This document shows, piece after piece, positions 51,093-60,000 of a stretch of DNA of 64,000 bases (its first letter is position 1; every line of letters starts with the position of its first letter). The position numbers and the translations under genes are program-made. The DNA is taken from the NCBI RefSeq assembly GCF_030150155.1, contig NZ_JASLGR010000018.1:94967-158966 (forward strand), in the 5' to 3' direction. The notes under the pieces are model-generated. The model made no database searches and was not told the DNA's origin. It was given only the letters and a program-made list of their open reading frames with translations. Source of the stretch: Nocardioides sp. Its GTDB lineage: Bacteria; Actinomycetota; Actinomycetes; Propionibacteriales; Nocardioidaceae.

Positions 51093-51965
51093 GTGCACCA
51101 CCATTTCAACGGCCTCAAGACCGCGCTGCTGTTCGGGGTCATGTGGGCGGTCGTCTTCGGCGTCTGGGCCCTGCTCGGCGCCAAGTCGTCGCTCCTGTGG
51201 ATCTTCGTGCTGATCGGCCTGGGCACGACCTTCTACGGCTACTGGAACTCCGCGAAGATGGCGATCCGAGCGATGCGCGCCTACCCGGTGACCGAGCAGC
51301 AGCAGCCGGCGATGTACCGGATCGTGCGCGAGCTCTCCACCAAGGCGGGCCAGCCGATGCCACAGCTCTACGTCTCCCCGACCGAGGCACCCAACGCATT
51401 CGCCACCGGCCGCAACCCGAGCAACGCCGCGGTGTGCTGCACCGAGGGCATCCTGCGCCTGCTCGACGAGCGCGAGCTGCGCGGCGTGCTCGGTCACGAG
51501 CTGATGCACGTCTACAACCGCGACATCCTGACCTCCTCGATCGCCGCGGCGATGGCCGGTCTGATCACGTCGCTGGCCCAGTTCCTGATGTTCTTCGGCG
51601 GCGGGCGCGACGAGAACGGCAACCGGGCCAACCCGTTGGCCGCGATCGCGATGGCGATCCTGGCCCCGATCGGCGCCAGCATCATCCAGCTGGCGATCTC
51701 GCGGACCCGCGAGTACGACGCCGACGAGGACGGCTCGAAGCTGACCGGCGATCCGCTCGCCCTGGCCTCGGCGCTGCGCAAGCTGGAGGACGGCACCGCC
51801 GCCGCCCCGCTCGCCCCCGAGCCGGAGCTGCAGAACGTCTCCTCGATGATGATCGCCAACCCGTTCAACACCGAGGGCGTGCGCAACCTGTTCTCCACGC
51901 ACCCGCCGATGGAGGACCGGATCGCCCGGCTGGAGTCGATGGCGGGCGGCACGTACCCGAGCTAA
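51093..51965 (+). CDS. htpX: Membrane zinc metalloprotease HtpX
   Basis: This M48 protease for quality control of membrane proteins has 290 residues from GTG 51093; the alternative ATG 51075 would add six. Homologues I know begin with HH-FNGLKTALL, favouring the GTG. Zinc motif HELMH (135-139) and the later E in RTREYDADEDG are intact; two N-terminal helices and two further helices after the HExxH follow the family plan. The adjacent genes are unrelated housekeeping functions. Confidence 0.93.
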   Translation: MHHHFNGLKTALLFGVMWAVVFGVWALLGAKSSLLWIFVLIGLGTTFYGYWNSAKMAIRAMRAYPVTEQQQPAMYRIVRELSTKAGQPMPQLYVSPTEAPNAFATGRNPSNAAVCCTEGILRLLDERELRGVLGHELMHVYNRDILTSSIAAAMAGLITSLAQFLMFFGGGRDENGNRANPLAAIAMAILAPIGASIIQLAISRTREYDADEDGSKLTGDPLALASALRKLEDGTAAAPLAPEPELQNVSSMMIANPFNTEGVRNLFSTHPPMEDRIARLESMAGGTYPS

Positions 51966-51969
51966 GCGC

Positions 51970-52590
51970 TCAGAAGCGGTCGGGGTCCCCCGCGCCGCGA
52001 CGCAGGATCTCGGGGGCACCCTCGCTCCAGTCGATCACCGTGGTCGGCTCGGCCGGAGTGTCCTCGCCGGTCTCCACGACGATGTCGACGACGTGGTCGA
52101 GCGCCTCCTTGATCTCCCACCCGCTGGTGCGCGCCTCGGACTCGCCGGGCATCATCAGGGTCGAGGAGAGGATCGGCTCACCGAGCTCGTCCAGGATCGC
52201 CTGCACCACCACGTGGTCGGGGATCCGCACCCCCACCGTCTTCTTCTTCGGGTGCAGCAGGCGCCGCGGGACCTCCGGGGTGCCCGGCAGGATGAAGGTG
52301 TAGGGCCCCGGCGTGGCCGCCTTGATCGCCCGGAACGCACTGTTGTCGACGTGCACCATCTGACCGAGCTGGCTGAAGTCGCGGCAGATCAGGGTGAAGT
52401 GGTGCTTCTCGTCGAGCTCGCGGATCGCCAGGATCCGCTCCTTGCCGTCCCTGGACCCGATCCGCGCGCCGAGGGCGTAGCCCGAGTCCGTCGGGTAGGC
52501 GATCACCTGATCGTCGCGCAGCGCCTCGACGATCTGCGAGATCAGTCGCGGCTGCGGGTTGACCGGGTGGACATCGAGATAACGAGCCAT
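51970..52590 (-). CDS. YciO/YrdC/Sua5-family protein
   Basis: This protein is 206 residues from ATG 52590, preceded by AGGAG; a longer open frame upstream is unlikely. The YrdC fold is seen in IAYPTDSGYALGARIGSRDGKERI, FTLICRDFSQLGQMV and PGPYTFILPGT. The type with K-K-x-T-V-G-V-R-I-P is closest to YciO rather than to TsaC/Sua5, which make threonylcarbamoyl-AMP; the role of YciO is unsettled. Located 1 bp after the ispH stop. Confidence 0.9.
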   Translation of the reverse strand: MARYLDVHPVNPQPRLISQIVEALRDDQVIAYPTDSGYALGARIGSRDGKERILAIRELDEKHHFTLICRDFSQLGQMVHVDNSAFRAIKAATPGPYTFILPGTPEVPRRLLHPKKKTVGVRIPDHVVVQAILDELGEPILSSTLMMPGESEARTSGWEIKEALDHVVDIVVETGEDTPAEPTTVIDWSEGAPEILRRGAGDPDRF

Positions 52591-52591
52591 C

Positions 52592-53590
52592 TCACGCTCC
52601 TGCCTGGGCAGCGGCCTTGAGGTCGCGCCGAAGTTCCTTGGGAAGGGCAAAGACCAGCGACTCCTCGGCGCTGGTCACCGCCTGCGCACCGGGGAAGCCA
52701 CGATCAGCCAACCACGCCAGCACGTCCTGGACCAGACCCTCGGGGACGCTGGCACCACTGGTCACCGAGACCGAGCGGACGCCCTCGAGCCAGCCCTCCT
52801 CGATCTCGCCGGCGTCGTCGACGCGGTACGCCGCCTTCGCGCCGGCCTCCAGTGCGACGTCGACCAGCCGCATCGTGTTCGAGGAGTTCCGCGAGCCGAC
52901 CACGATCACCAGGTCCGCCGCTACGGCGATCTCCTTGATCGCGAGCTGGCGGTTCTGGGTGGCGTAGCAGATGTCGTCGCTCGGCGGGTCGATCATCTGC
53001 GGGAAGCGGGCCCGCAGCGCCTTGACCGTCTCCATCGTCTCGTCCACGCTCAGCGTGGTCTGGGAGAGCCAGACCACCTTGGCCGGGTCGCGCACGACCA
53101 GGTTCTCGACGTCGCCGGGGTGCTGGACCAGCTGGATGTGGTCGGGCGCCTCCCCCATCGTGCCCTCGACCTCCTCGTGGCCGGCGTGGCCGACCAGGAC
53201 GATGTCGTAGTCCTCGTTGGCGAACCGGACCGCCTCGTAGTGCACCTTCGTCACCAGCGGGCAGGTCGCGTCGATCGTCTTGAGCTGGCGGACCTCGGCG
53301 TCGGCGTGCACCGCCGGGCTCACCCCGTGGGCGGAGAAGACCACGGTCTCCCCCGCCGGCACCTGGTCGAGCTCCTCGACGAAGATGGCACCGCGGCTGC
53401 GCAGGTCGTCGACGACGTGCTTGTTGTGCACGATCTCCTTGCGGACGTACACCGGAGCGCCGTACAGCTCCAGCGCCTTCTCCACGGTGACGACGGCACG
53501 GTCCACGCCCGCGCAGTATCCGCGCGGAGAGGCCAGCAGGACCTGCTTCTCGTCGTCGCTGAGCACGCGGGGCATCGCCAGATCTGTCAC
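52592..53590 (-). CDS. ispH: 4-hydroxy-3-methylbut-2-enyl diphosphate reductase
   Basis: This is the last step of the MEP isoprenoid pathway, making IPP and DMAPP with an iron-sulfur cluster. The 332-residue protein holds the three cluster cysteines in SPRGYCAGVDRA, IDATCPLVTKVH and DDICYATQNRQ, and the V-V-G-S-R-N-S-S-N-T motif. A GTG start sits six bases after a leaderless-type TAGACT on the minus strand; this -10 overlaps the opposing -10 of xseA. Also known as lytB. Confidence 0.96.
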   Translation of the reverse strand: MTDLAMPRVLSDDEKQVLLASPRGYCAGVDRAVVTVEKALELYGAPVYVRKEIVHNKHVVDDLRSRGAIFVEELDQVPAGETVVFSAHGVSPAVHADAEVRQLKTIDATCPLVTKVHYEAVRFANEDYDIVLVGHAGHEEVEGTMGEAPDHIQLVQHPGDVENLVVRDPAKVVWLSQTTLSVDETMETVKALRARFPQMIDPPSDDICYATQNRQLAIKEIAVAADLVIVVGSRNSSNTMRLVDVALEAGAKAAYRVDDAGEIEEGWLEGVRSVSVTSGASVPEGLVQDVLAWLADRGFPGAQAVTSAEESLVFALPKELRRDLKAAAQAGA

Positions 53591-53596
53591 CGGGCC

Positions 53597-53606
53597 AGTC
53601 TACGGT
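53597..53606. promoter_or_regulatory. Overlapping divergent -10 elements, ispH and xseA
   Basis: Minus-strand TAGACT (AGTCTA at 53597-53602) and plus-strand TACGGT (53601-53606) share two base pairs. Each ends six bases before its start codon (53590 minus, 53613 plus), so the 22-bp gap serves both genes. Confidence 0.6.
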
Positions 53607-53612
53607 TGCGTC

Positions 53613-54866
53613 ATGGCCTTGGAGACTTCCCCGGAGCAGCCCGCCCCGGTGCGGCAGATCGCGAACGCGATCTCGGGGTGGATCGACAAGCTGGGTGCGG
53701 TCTGGGTCGAGGGCCAGATCGCCCAGATCAGCCGCCGACCGGGGATGGCGACGGTCTTCATGACGCTGCGCGACTCCCATGCCGACATCTCCATCCAGGT
53801 CACCGCCCAGCGTCACGTGGTGGACTCGCTGGCGACCCCGCTGACCGAGGGCGCCAGCGTGATCATCAACGCCAAGCCGTCCTTCTACGCCAACCGCGGC
53901 ACGCTCTCGCTCTTCGCCCGCGAGATCCGGCCGGTCGGTCTGGGCGCCCTCCTGGCCCGGCTGGAGCAGCGCCGCCAGCTGCTCGCCGCCGAGGGGCTCT
54001 TCGCCGCCGAGCTCAAGCGCCGGCTGCCGTTCCTGCCGCACACCATCGGCCTGGTCACCGCCGCCAACTCCGCCGCCGAGCGGGACGTGCTGGAGACCGT
54101 ACGCCGGCGCTGGCCCGGCGCCACCTTCCGCGTGATCCACACCCCGATGCAAGGCACCCGCTGTGTGCCCGAGGTGATCGACGCACTGGACCGCCTCGAC
54201 CACGACCCCGACGTCGACGTGATCGTGGTGGCCCGTGGCGGCGGCTCGGTGGAGGACCTGCTGCCGTTCAGCGACGAGTCCCTGATCCGCGCCGTGCACC
54301 GGCTCACCACCGCGGTGGTCAGTGCGATCGGGCACGAGCCCGACACCCCACTGCTCGACCTGGTCGCCGACCTGCGCGCCTCCACCCCGACCGACGCCGC
54401 CAAGCACGTGGTGCCCGACGTGGCCGAGGAGCTGCGCCTGGTCACCGGCGCCCGGGCCCGGCTGCGCACCGTGCTCGACCACTGGCTCAGCCGCGAGCAG
54501 CTCGGCCTGGACTCACTGCGCAACCGTCCCGAGATGCGCGACCCGCGCTCGATGGTCGACGGGCGCCTCGACGAGATCGCCGCCCTGCGCGAGCGCAGCC
54601 GACGGGTGCTCTCCCACCAGCTCGACCGGGCCGCCGACGACATCGACCACCACCGCGCCCGAGCCCGGGCGCTCTCCCCGCTGGCGACGCTACGGCGCGG
54701 CTACGCGGTGGTCCAGGACGGCGAGGGCCGGGTGTTGACCAGCATCACCGCGACCGCGCCTGGCGCCCCGGTGAGCATCAGGCTGGCCGATGGGCGGATC
54801 CACGCCGACGTACGCACGACCGAGCACGACAAGGAGGCCGCCGATGGCGACCGCGAAGAAGACTGA
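53613..54866 (+). CDS. xseA: Exodeoxyribonuclease VII large subunit
   Basis: Catalytic subunit of ExoVII, which degrades single-stranded DNA in both directions. The 417-residue protein has an N-terminal OB domain (WVEGQIAQISRRPGMATVFMTLRD), then the catalytic core with IGLVTAANSAAERDVLETVRRRWPGA, VIVVARGGGSVEDLLPFSDE and IGHEPDTPLLDLVADLRASTPTDAA. The end holds the coiled-coil and RRGYAVVQ strand. Leaderless-type TACGGT lies six bases upstream of the ATG. It overlaps xseB by 23 bp. Confidence 0.96.
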   Translation: MALETSPEQPAPVRQIANAISGWIDKLGAVWVEGQIAQISRRPGMATVFMTLRDSHADISIQVTAQRHVVDSLATPLTEGASVIINAKPSFYANRGTLSLFAREIRPVGLGALLARLEQRRQLLAAEGLFAAELKRRLPFLPHTIGLVTAANSAAERDVLETVRRRWPGATFRVIHTPMQGTRCVPEVIDALDRLDHDPDVDVIVVARGGGSVEDLLPFSDESLIRAVHRLTTAVVSAIGHEPDTPLLDLVADLRASTPTDAAKHVVPDVAEELRLVTGARARLRTVLDHWLSREQLGLDSLRNRPEMRDPRSMVDGRLDEIAALRERSRRVLSHQLDRAADDIDHHRARARALSPLATLRRGYAVVQDGEGRVLTSITATAPGAPVSIRLADGRIHADVRTTEHDKEAADGDREED

Positions 54867-55074
54867 GTCCCCCGCCGACCCCGCGCCGAAGGTCAGCTAC
54901 GAGGAGGCCCGCGCCGAGCTGGTCGAGGTCGTCCGGGCGCTGGAGAACGGCGGCACCACCCTGGAGGAGTCGCTGGCACTGTGGGAGCGCGGCGAGCGGC
55001 TCGCCACCGTGTGCCAGGAGTGGCTCGACGGGGCGCGCGCCCGCCTCGACGCCGTTATCGAGTCTGAGCAGTAG
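54844..55074 (+). CDS. xseB: Exodeoxyribonuclease VII small subunit
   Basis: This 76-residue protein has the family pattern YEEARAELVEVVRALENGGTTLEESLALWERGERLA, a two-helix hairpin that binds the coiled coil of XseA. The start ATG 54844 lies inside the 3' end of xseA; an in-frame ATG at 54790 would overlap too far. It is essential for ExoVII activity. It ends convergently with DUF4245 (20-bp overlap). Confidence 0.94.
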   Translation: MATAKKTESPADPAPKVSYEEARAELVEVVRALENGGTTLEESLALWERGERLATVCQEWLDGARARLDAVIESEQ

Positions 55075-55654
55075 TCGGCGCCGTGGTCAGGGACTCGGCG
55101 ACCGCCTGAAGATCCTCGACCGAGGCCGAGCCGTAGACCACCACGGTGGTGGTGCCGAGCTTGGTCGCGAAGGCATGGTCGCCGCCCGAGTCCGACCAGG
55201 TCGTCCAGGCGGTCGGACCGGTGGCCAGCCCCGAGGTGAGGGTGACGTCCTTGCCCTGGCGCGCGTGCTTGTCGACGTACGTCGTCAGCAGCGTGCTCAG
55301 GTCCTCGTTCTCCTGCTCCACGCCGATGAACTTGTCGTCCTTGGTCAGCACCGACAGTCCCCAGACCGGACGGTCGCCCGGGGTGAAGCGGACCGCGGTG
55401 GCGATCGCACCGGCGGGCAGGGTCGGCGGATAGGCGATCGCGTACTTCGCCTCCTGCACGGTCTGCACGGTGCCCAGGTAGTCGACCGCCTCGGGCTGGA
55501 TCTCGGGCCGGTCGTGGGTGGCGTTCTGCAGGGCCCAGTAGGCCACCACGCCGATTACCGCGACGATCATCGACGCGATCAGGCCCCCGAACGTCCGCGG
55601 GTACCGACGGGCTCCCTGCGCCGGTTCGGAAGGGGTCTGCTGCGTCTGAGTCAC
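55055..55654 (-). CDS. DUF4245 membrane-anchored protein
   Basis: This 199-residue protein has one N-terminal helix (GGLIASMIVAVIGVVAYWAL) and an extracytoplasmic domain with YPPTLPAGAIATAVRFTPGD, WGLSVLTKDDKFIGVEQ and the ending VVVYGSASVEDLQAVAESL. DUF4245 proteins are restricted mainly to actinobacteria and have no known role. It lies between xseB and glpX, a conserved arrangement. Confidence 0.9.
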   Translation of the reverse strand: MTQTQQTPSEPAQGARRYPRTFGGLIASMIVAVIGVVAYWALQNATHDRPEIQPEAVDYLGTVQTVQEAKYAIAYPPTLPAGAIATAVRFTPGDRPVWGLSVLTKDDKFIGVEQENEDLSTLLTTYVDKHARQGKDVTLTSGLATGPTAWTTWSDSGGDHAFATKLGTTTVVVYGSASVEDLQAVAESLTTAPTTAQTR

Positions 55655-55762
55655 CGGACCAGTGTTCCAGAGGGCACTATGGATCGTTCAAGCGACGTAG
55701 GTCTCACAAACGCACGCTCAGAGGTCATCGTGAGGCAACCCGCGACCGCTAAGGTGCGCCTT

Positions 55763-56791
55763 ATGAGCACCCTCCCCGAGTCCCTGGACGTCCCGACTCC
55801 CGCCCCCGACCGCAACCTCGCGCTCGAGCTCGTGCGGGTCACGGAGGCCGCCGCGATGGCAGCTGCTCGCTGGGTCGGGCGGGGTGACAAGAACGGTGCC
55901 GACGGTGTCGCGGTGAACGCGATGCGCACGATGATCTCGACCGTCGCGATGAACGGCACCGTCGTGATCGGTGAGGGCGAGAAGGACAACGCCCCGATGC
56001 TCTACAACGGCGAGCAGGTCGGTGACGGCACCGGACCCGAGTGCGACGTCGCCGTCGACCCGATCGACGGCACCACCCTGACCGCCAAGGGGATGAGCAA
56101 CGCCGTCGCCGTCATGGCGGTGGCGCCGCGCGGCACCATGTACGACCCGAGCGCGGTCTTCTACATGGAGAAGCTCGTCACCGGCCCCGAGGCCGCCGAC
56201 GTCGTCGACATCCGGCTGCCCGCCGCCGAGAACATCCACCTGGTGGCCAAGGCCAAGGGCACCAAGCCCTCCGACATCACCGTGATCGTCCTCGACCGTC
56301 CGCGTCACGCCGACCTGGTCGACGAGATCCGCGCCTCCGGTGCCCGGATCAAGTTCATCACCGACGGCGACGTCGCCGGTGCCATCTCCGCGGCCCGGGC
56401 GGGCTCGGGCGCCGACCTGCTGCTCGGCGTCGGCGGCACCCCCGAGGGCATCGTCGCCGCCTGCGCGATGAAGGCCATCGGCGGCACCATCCAGGGTCGG
56501 CTGTGGCCCACCGACGACGCCGAGCGTCAGCGCGCGCTGGACGCCGGCCACAACCTGGACCCCGACTTCGTGCTGCACACCAACGACCTGGTCACCGGCG
56601 ACGACTGCTTCTTCGTCGCCACCGGCATCACCGACGGCGACCTGATGCGCGGCGTCTCCTTCGGCCCGCACGGCTCGGTCTTCACCGAGTCCCTGGTGAT
56701 GCGCAGCCGCTCGGGCACGATCCGCAAGGTCGCCTCCGAGCACCAGCTCTCCAAGCTGCAGGCGTACTCGGCGATCGACTTCGGTCGCTGA
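55763..56791 (+). CDS. glpX: Fructose-1,6-bisphosphatase class II
   Basis: Gluconeogenic enzyme of 342 residues. Conserved metal and substrate segments are VIGEGEKDNAPMLYNGE, CDVAVDPIDGTTLTAKGM, FITDGDVAGAISAA and GVGGTPEGIVAACAMKAIGG. In many actinobacteria GlpX is the main fructose-bisphosphatase. TAAGGT at 55750-55755 ends seven bases before the ATG (leaderless type). A clear terminator follows the gene. Confidence 0.96.
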   Translation: MSTLPESLDVPTPAPDRNLALELVRVTEAAAMAAARWVGRGDKNGADGVAVNAMRTMISTVAMNGTVVIGEGEKDNAPMLYNGEQVGDGTGPECDVAVDPIDGTTLTAKGMSNAVAVMAVAPRGTMYDPSAVFYMEKLVTGPEAADVVDIRLPAAENIHLVAKAKGTKPSDITVIVLDRPRHADLVDEIRASGARIKFITDGDVAGAISAARAGSGADLLLGVGGTPEGIVAACAMKAIGGTIQGRLWPTDDAERQRALDAGHNLDPDFVLHTNDLVTGDDCFFVATGITDGDLMRGVSFGPHGSVFTESLVMRSRSGTIRKVASEHQLSKLQAYSAIDFGR

Positions 56792-56806
56792 GCCTGCCCC
56801 GCCGCC

Positions 56807-56842
56807 ACAGCGCCGTCCTCCCCCGTGGGAGGGCGGCGCTGT
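56807..56842 (+). terminator. Intrinsic terminator hairpin after glpX
   Basis: ACAGCGCCGTCCTCCC (56807-56822) pairs with GGGAGGGCGGCGCTGT (56827-56842), a 16-bp stem with one wobble pair and a four-base loop, followed by a short T-rich TTGAT. It separates glpX from the sugar-importer operon. Confidence 0.85.
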
Positions 56843-56950
56843 TTGATCTCCCCTAGATGGGGGCACCACTCCGACGACGCTGGACGCCACCAGCCCCAGG
56901 GGTTATACCTGTGATGTAGGTCACTGCTGAACATCGGGAAAGGCAGCTCT

Positions 56951-58207
56951 ATGAGGCGACGAGGGAAAGTGCTCGCTTCCGTCGCGGCTGCCGCCCTGGC
57001 CTCGACCACCCTGGCGGCCTGCGGATCCTCGGGCGGCACGCCCCAGCTGGTCTGGTACATCAACCCCGACAACGGCGGGCAGGCAGCCCTGGCCAAGGAC
57101 TGCAGCACCTCGCAGTACACGATCACGACCCAGCTCCTCCCCCAGGACGCCACCCAGCAGCGCGTCCAGCTCGCCCGCCGGCTCAACGCCCACGACAGCT
57201 CGATCGACCTGATGAGCCTCGACCCGGCCTACACCGCCGAGCTCGCGAACGCCGGCTACCTGGCGACCCTGCCCGACGCACTCCAGGCGAGCCTGAAGCA
57301 GCAGTCGTTCAAGGGCGCCGTCGACGCCTCCAGCTGGGACGGCAAGCTCGCGGTGGCCCCGTTCTGGTCCAACACCCAGGTGCTCTGGTACCGCACGTCG
57401 GTGGCCCGCAAGGCCGGCCTGGACATGACCAAGCCGGTGACCTGGGACCAGATCATCGACGCCGCCACGAAGACCGGCACCAAGGTCGCCGTCCAGGCCA
57501 ACAAGTACGAGGGCTACGTCGTGCTGATCAACGCCCTGATCATGGGTGCCGGGGGCGACATCGCCAGCAACCTGACCGACGGCATCGACGCGAAGGTCGA
57601 CATCGACTCCGCCGCCGGCAAGGCCGCCGCCCAGGTGATCCAGAAGCTCGCGCACAGCTCGGCAGCACCGCCGGACCTCTCCATCGCCCAGGAGGGCCAG
57701 TCCGAGGCCACCTTCGCCTCCTCGATCGGCGGGTTCCTGACCAACTGGACCTACATCTACAGCGCCCACAGCAAGACGCTGGGCAGCGATCTGGGCTATG
57801 CCCGCTACCCCGAGACCGTGGCGGGGCAGGAGTCGCGTCCGCCGTACGGCGGCATCGGGATCGGTGTCAGCAAGTACTCCCAGCACACCGACCTGGCGAT
57901 GCAGGCCGTCGCCTGCCTGACCTCACCGACCAGTCAGGGCACGTACGCCCTGGCCGAGGGCAACATGCCGGCCAGCGCGGCGGGGTACGCCTACCCCGCC
58001 CTGCAGAAGGCCTACCCCGCCGATCTGCTCAAGCTCTTCGAGACCAGCGTCGACCAGGCGGGTCCGCGCCCCACCACGCCGTACTGGAGTGACATCTCCG
58101 GCGCGATCCAGTCCACCTGGCACCCCCCGGTCTCGGTCAGCCCGAGCACGCCTGGCGCCTCCTCCACCTTCATCACCCAGGTGCTGCACGGAAGGAAGCT
58201 GCTGTGA
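56951..58207 (+). CDS. Sugar ABC transporter substrate-binding lipoprotein, LpqY-like
   Basis: This 418-residue lipoprotein has signal peptide VAAAALASTTLAACGSS (lipidated Cys24). The mature protein is a cluster-I binding fold: LVWYINPDNGGQ, QRVQLARRLNAHDSSIDLMSLDPAYTAELANAGYL and YGGIGIGVSKYS. With the SugA-, SugB- and SugC-like genes behind it the closest known system is the mycobacterial LpqY-SugABC trehalose importer, but maltose and other disaccharides are possible. A GGGAAAGG ribosome site precedes the ATG. GTGA overlap with the permease gene. Confidence 0.87.
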   Translation: MRRRGKVLASVAAAALASTTLAACGSSGGTPQLVWYINPDNGGQAALAKDCSTSQYTITTQLLPQDATQQRVQLARRLNAHDSSIDLMSLDPAYTAELANAGYLATLPDALQASLKQQSFKGAVDASSWDGKLAVAPFWSNTQVLWYRTSVARKAGLDMTKPVTWDQIIDAATKTGTKVAVQANKYEGYVVLINALIMGAGGDIASNLTDGIDAKVDIDSAAGKAAAQVIQKLAHSSAAPPDLSIAQEGQSEATFASSIGGFLTNWTYIYSAHSKTLGSDLGYARYPETVAGQESRPPYGGIGIGVSKYSQHTDLAMQAVACLTSPTSQGTYALAEGNMPASAAGYAYPALQKAYPADLLKLFETSVDQAGPRPTTPYWSDISGAIQSTWHPPVSVSPSTPGASSTFITQVLHGRKLL

Positions 58208-59157
58208 CCACCACCGTCGCCACCGCTGCCACGCCCCACCGGCAGCGCGCCACGACCGACAGGGCCGCCGCGGAGAACCGTCTCGGCCTCAAGCTCGTCG
58301 CACCGGCCGTCATCGTGATGCTGGTGGTGACCGCATGGCCGATGATCCAGGCGCTCTACCTCTCGCTCTACCGCTACCGGCTGACCACGCCCGACGACCG
58401 GGCCTTCGTCGGCCTGAGCAACTACGGCACGATCCTGACCGACTCGCTGTTCTGGCGCGACACCCTCAACACGGTGCTGATCATGATCGTGAGCGTCGCC
58501 GTCGAGCTGGTGATCGGCTTCATCTTCGCGATGGTGATGCACCGCGTGATCTTCGCCCGCGGGCTGATCAGGACCTCGATCCTGATCCCGTACGGCATCA
58601 TCACCGTGGTCTCGGCGTTCGCCTGGCAGTTCGCGTTCAGCCTGAACAACGGCTTCGTCAACAGCTGGTTCGCCTGGCTGCCCGGGATCCAGACCGGAGC
58701 CGATGCGACGAACTGGTTCGGACACCACTGGACCGCGATGTTCGCGATCGTCGTCTCGGAGATCTGGAAGACCACGCCGTTCATGTCGCTGCTGCTCCTG
58801 GCCGGACTCTCCCAGGTGTCGGACGACATGCTCGAGGCGGCCCAGGTCGACGGTGCGACCTGGTGGCAGCGGCTGTGGAAGGTGATCCTGCCGAACATGC
58901 GGGCCGCGATCATGGTCGCGGTGCTCTTCCGGGCACTCGACGCATTCCGGATCTTCGACAACATCTACGTGATGACCAAGGGTGCCCAGAACACCGAGTC
59001 GTCGTCGTTCCTGACCTACCGGCAGGTGATCGAGCAGTTCCAGCTCGGGATGGGGTCGGCACTGTCGGTGCTGCTCTTCCTCACCGTGCTGCTGCTGGCG
59101 TTCGGAATCGTCAAGCTCTTCCGGGTCGACCTGGCCCGGGCCCGAGGGGAGGGCTGA
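58204..59157 (+). CDS. Sugar ABC transporter permease, SugA-like
   Basis: This 317-residue permease has six helices. The cytoplasmic ATPase-contact loop is EAAQVDGATWWQRLWKVILPNMRAAIMVA (E-A-A-x-x-D-G-A), standard for MalF-type sugar importers. The GTG start overlaps the binding protein stop. It pairs with the SugB-like permease that starts at its own stop codon (TGATG). Confidence 0.92.
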   Translation: MTTTVATAATPHRQRATTDRAAAENRLGLKLVAPAVIVMLVVTAWPMIQALYLSLYRYRLTTPDDRAFVGLSNYGTILTDSLFWRDTLNTVLIMIVSVAVELVIGFIFAMVMHRVIFARGLIRTSILIPYGIITVVSAFAWQFAFSLNNGFVNSWFAWLPGIQTGADATNWFGHHWTAMFAIVVSEIWKTTPFMSLLLLAGLSQVSDDMLEAAQVDGATWWQRLWKVILPNMRAAIMVAVLFRALDAFRIFDNIYVMTKGAQNTESSSFLTYRQVIEQFQLGMGSALSVLLFLTVLLLAFGIVKLFRVDLARARGEG

Positions 59158-59996
59158 TGGCACGCACGACGCGCAAGACCCTCGTCGGCAACGGCGTCGG
59201 GCTGGTGGTGATCCTGGTCTGGTGCCTGCTGCCCGTGGCCTGGATCCTGTCGCTCTCCTTCAAGTCGCAGGCCGAGACCAACTCCGGCAGCCCGCAGTTC
59301 CTGCCCCAGACCTGGACCCTGCAGAACTACCGCGACATCTTGAGCAACTCCGACTTCCTCTACGCGCTGCGCAACTCGTTCGGGATCGCGATCATCGCCA
59401 CCGTGCTGTCGGTGATCTTCGCGACCCTGGCGGCGTACGCCATCGCTCGCCTGGAGTTCCGGGGCAAGCGCCTGGTGCTGTCCCTTGCACTGGCGATCGC
59501 GATGTTCCCGGTGGTCTCCCTGATCAGCCCGCTGTTCGACATGTGGCGCACCTTCCACCTGTTCAACACCTGGCCCGGCCTGATCATCCCGTACATGACG
59601 TTCACGCTGCCGCTGGCGATCTGGACGCTCTCGGCGTTCTTCCGCGAGATCCCGTGGGAGATGGAGCAGGCCGCCCAGGTCGACGGCGCCACCCCGTGGC
59701 AGGCGTTCCGCAAGGTGATCGTGCCGCTGGCCGCGCCCGGGGTCTTCACCGCGGCGATCCTGACGTTCTTCTTCGCGTGGAACGAGTTCGCCCTGGCGAT
59801 CTCCCTGACCTCGACCACCGGAGCCCGCACCGTGCCGGCCCAGATGTCGTTCTTCGTCGGCGGCGACCCGTTCAACCCGCCGTACGGCCAGCTGGCCACG
59901 GCGTCGGTGATCGTCACGATCCCGATCGTGATCATCGTCCTGCTCTTCCAGCGCAAGATCGTCGCCGGACTGACCTCCGGCGCAGTGAAGGGGTGA
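59157..59996 (+). CDS. Sugar ABC transporter permease, SugB-like
   Basis: This 279-residue MalG-type permease has six helices and the loop QAAQVDGATPWQAFRKVIVPLAAPGVFTAA. The start ATG shares one base with the previous stop; the long open frame upstream is antisense-like read-through. It completes the membrane domain of the LpqY/SugABC-like importer. Confidence 0.92.
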   Translation: MARTTRKTLVGNGVGLVVILVWCLLPVAWILSLSFKSQAETNSGSPQFLPQTWTLQNYRDILSNSDFLYALRNSFGIAIIATVLSVIFATLAAYAIARLEFRGKRLVLSLALAIAMFPVVSLISPLFDMWRTFHLFNTWPGLIIPYMTFTLPLAIWTLSAFFREIPWEMEQAAQVDGATPWQAFRKVIVPLAAPGVFTAAILTFFFAWNEFALAISLTSTTGARTVPAQMSFFVGGDPFNPPYGQLATASVIVTIPIVIIVLLFQRKIVAGLTSGAVKG

Positions 59997-60000
59997 CCTC

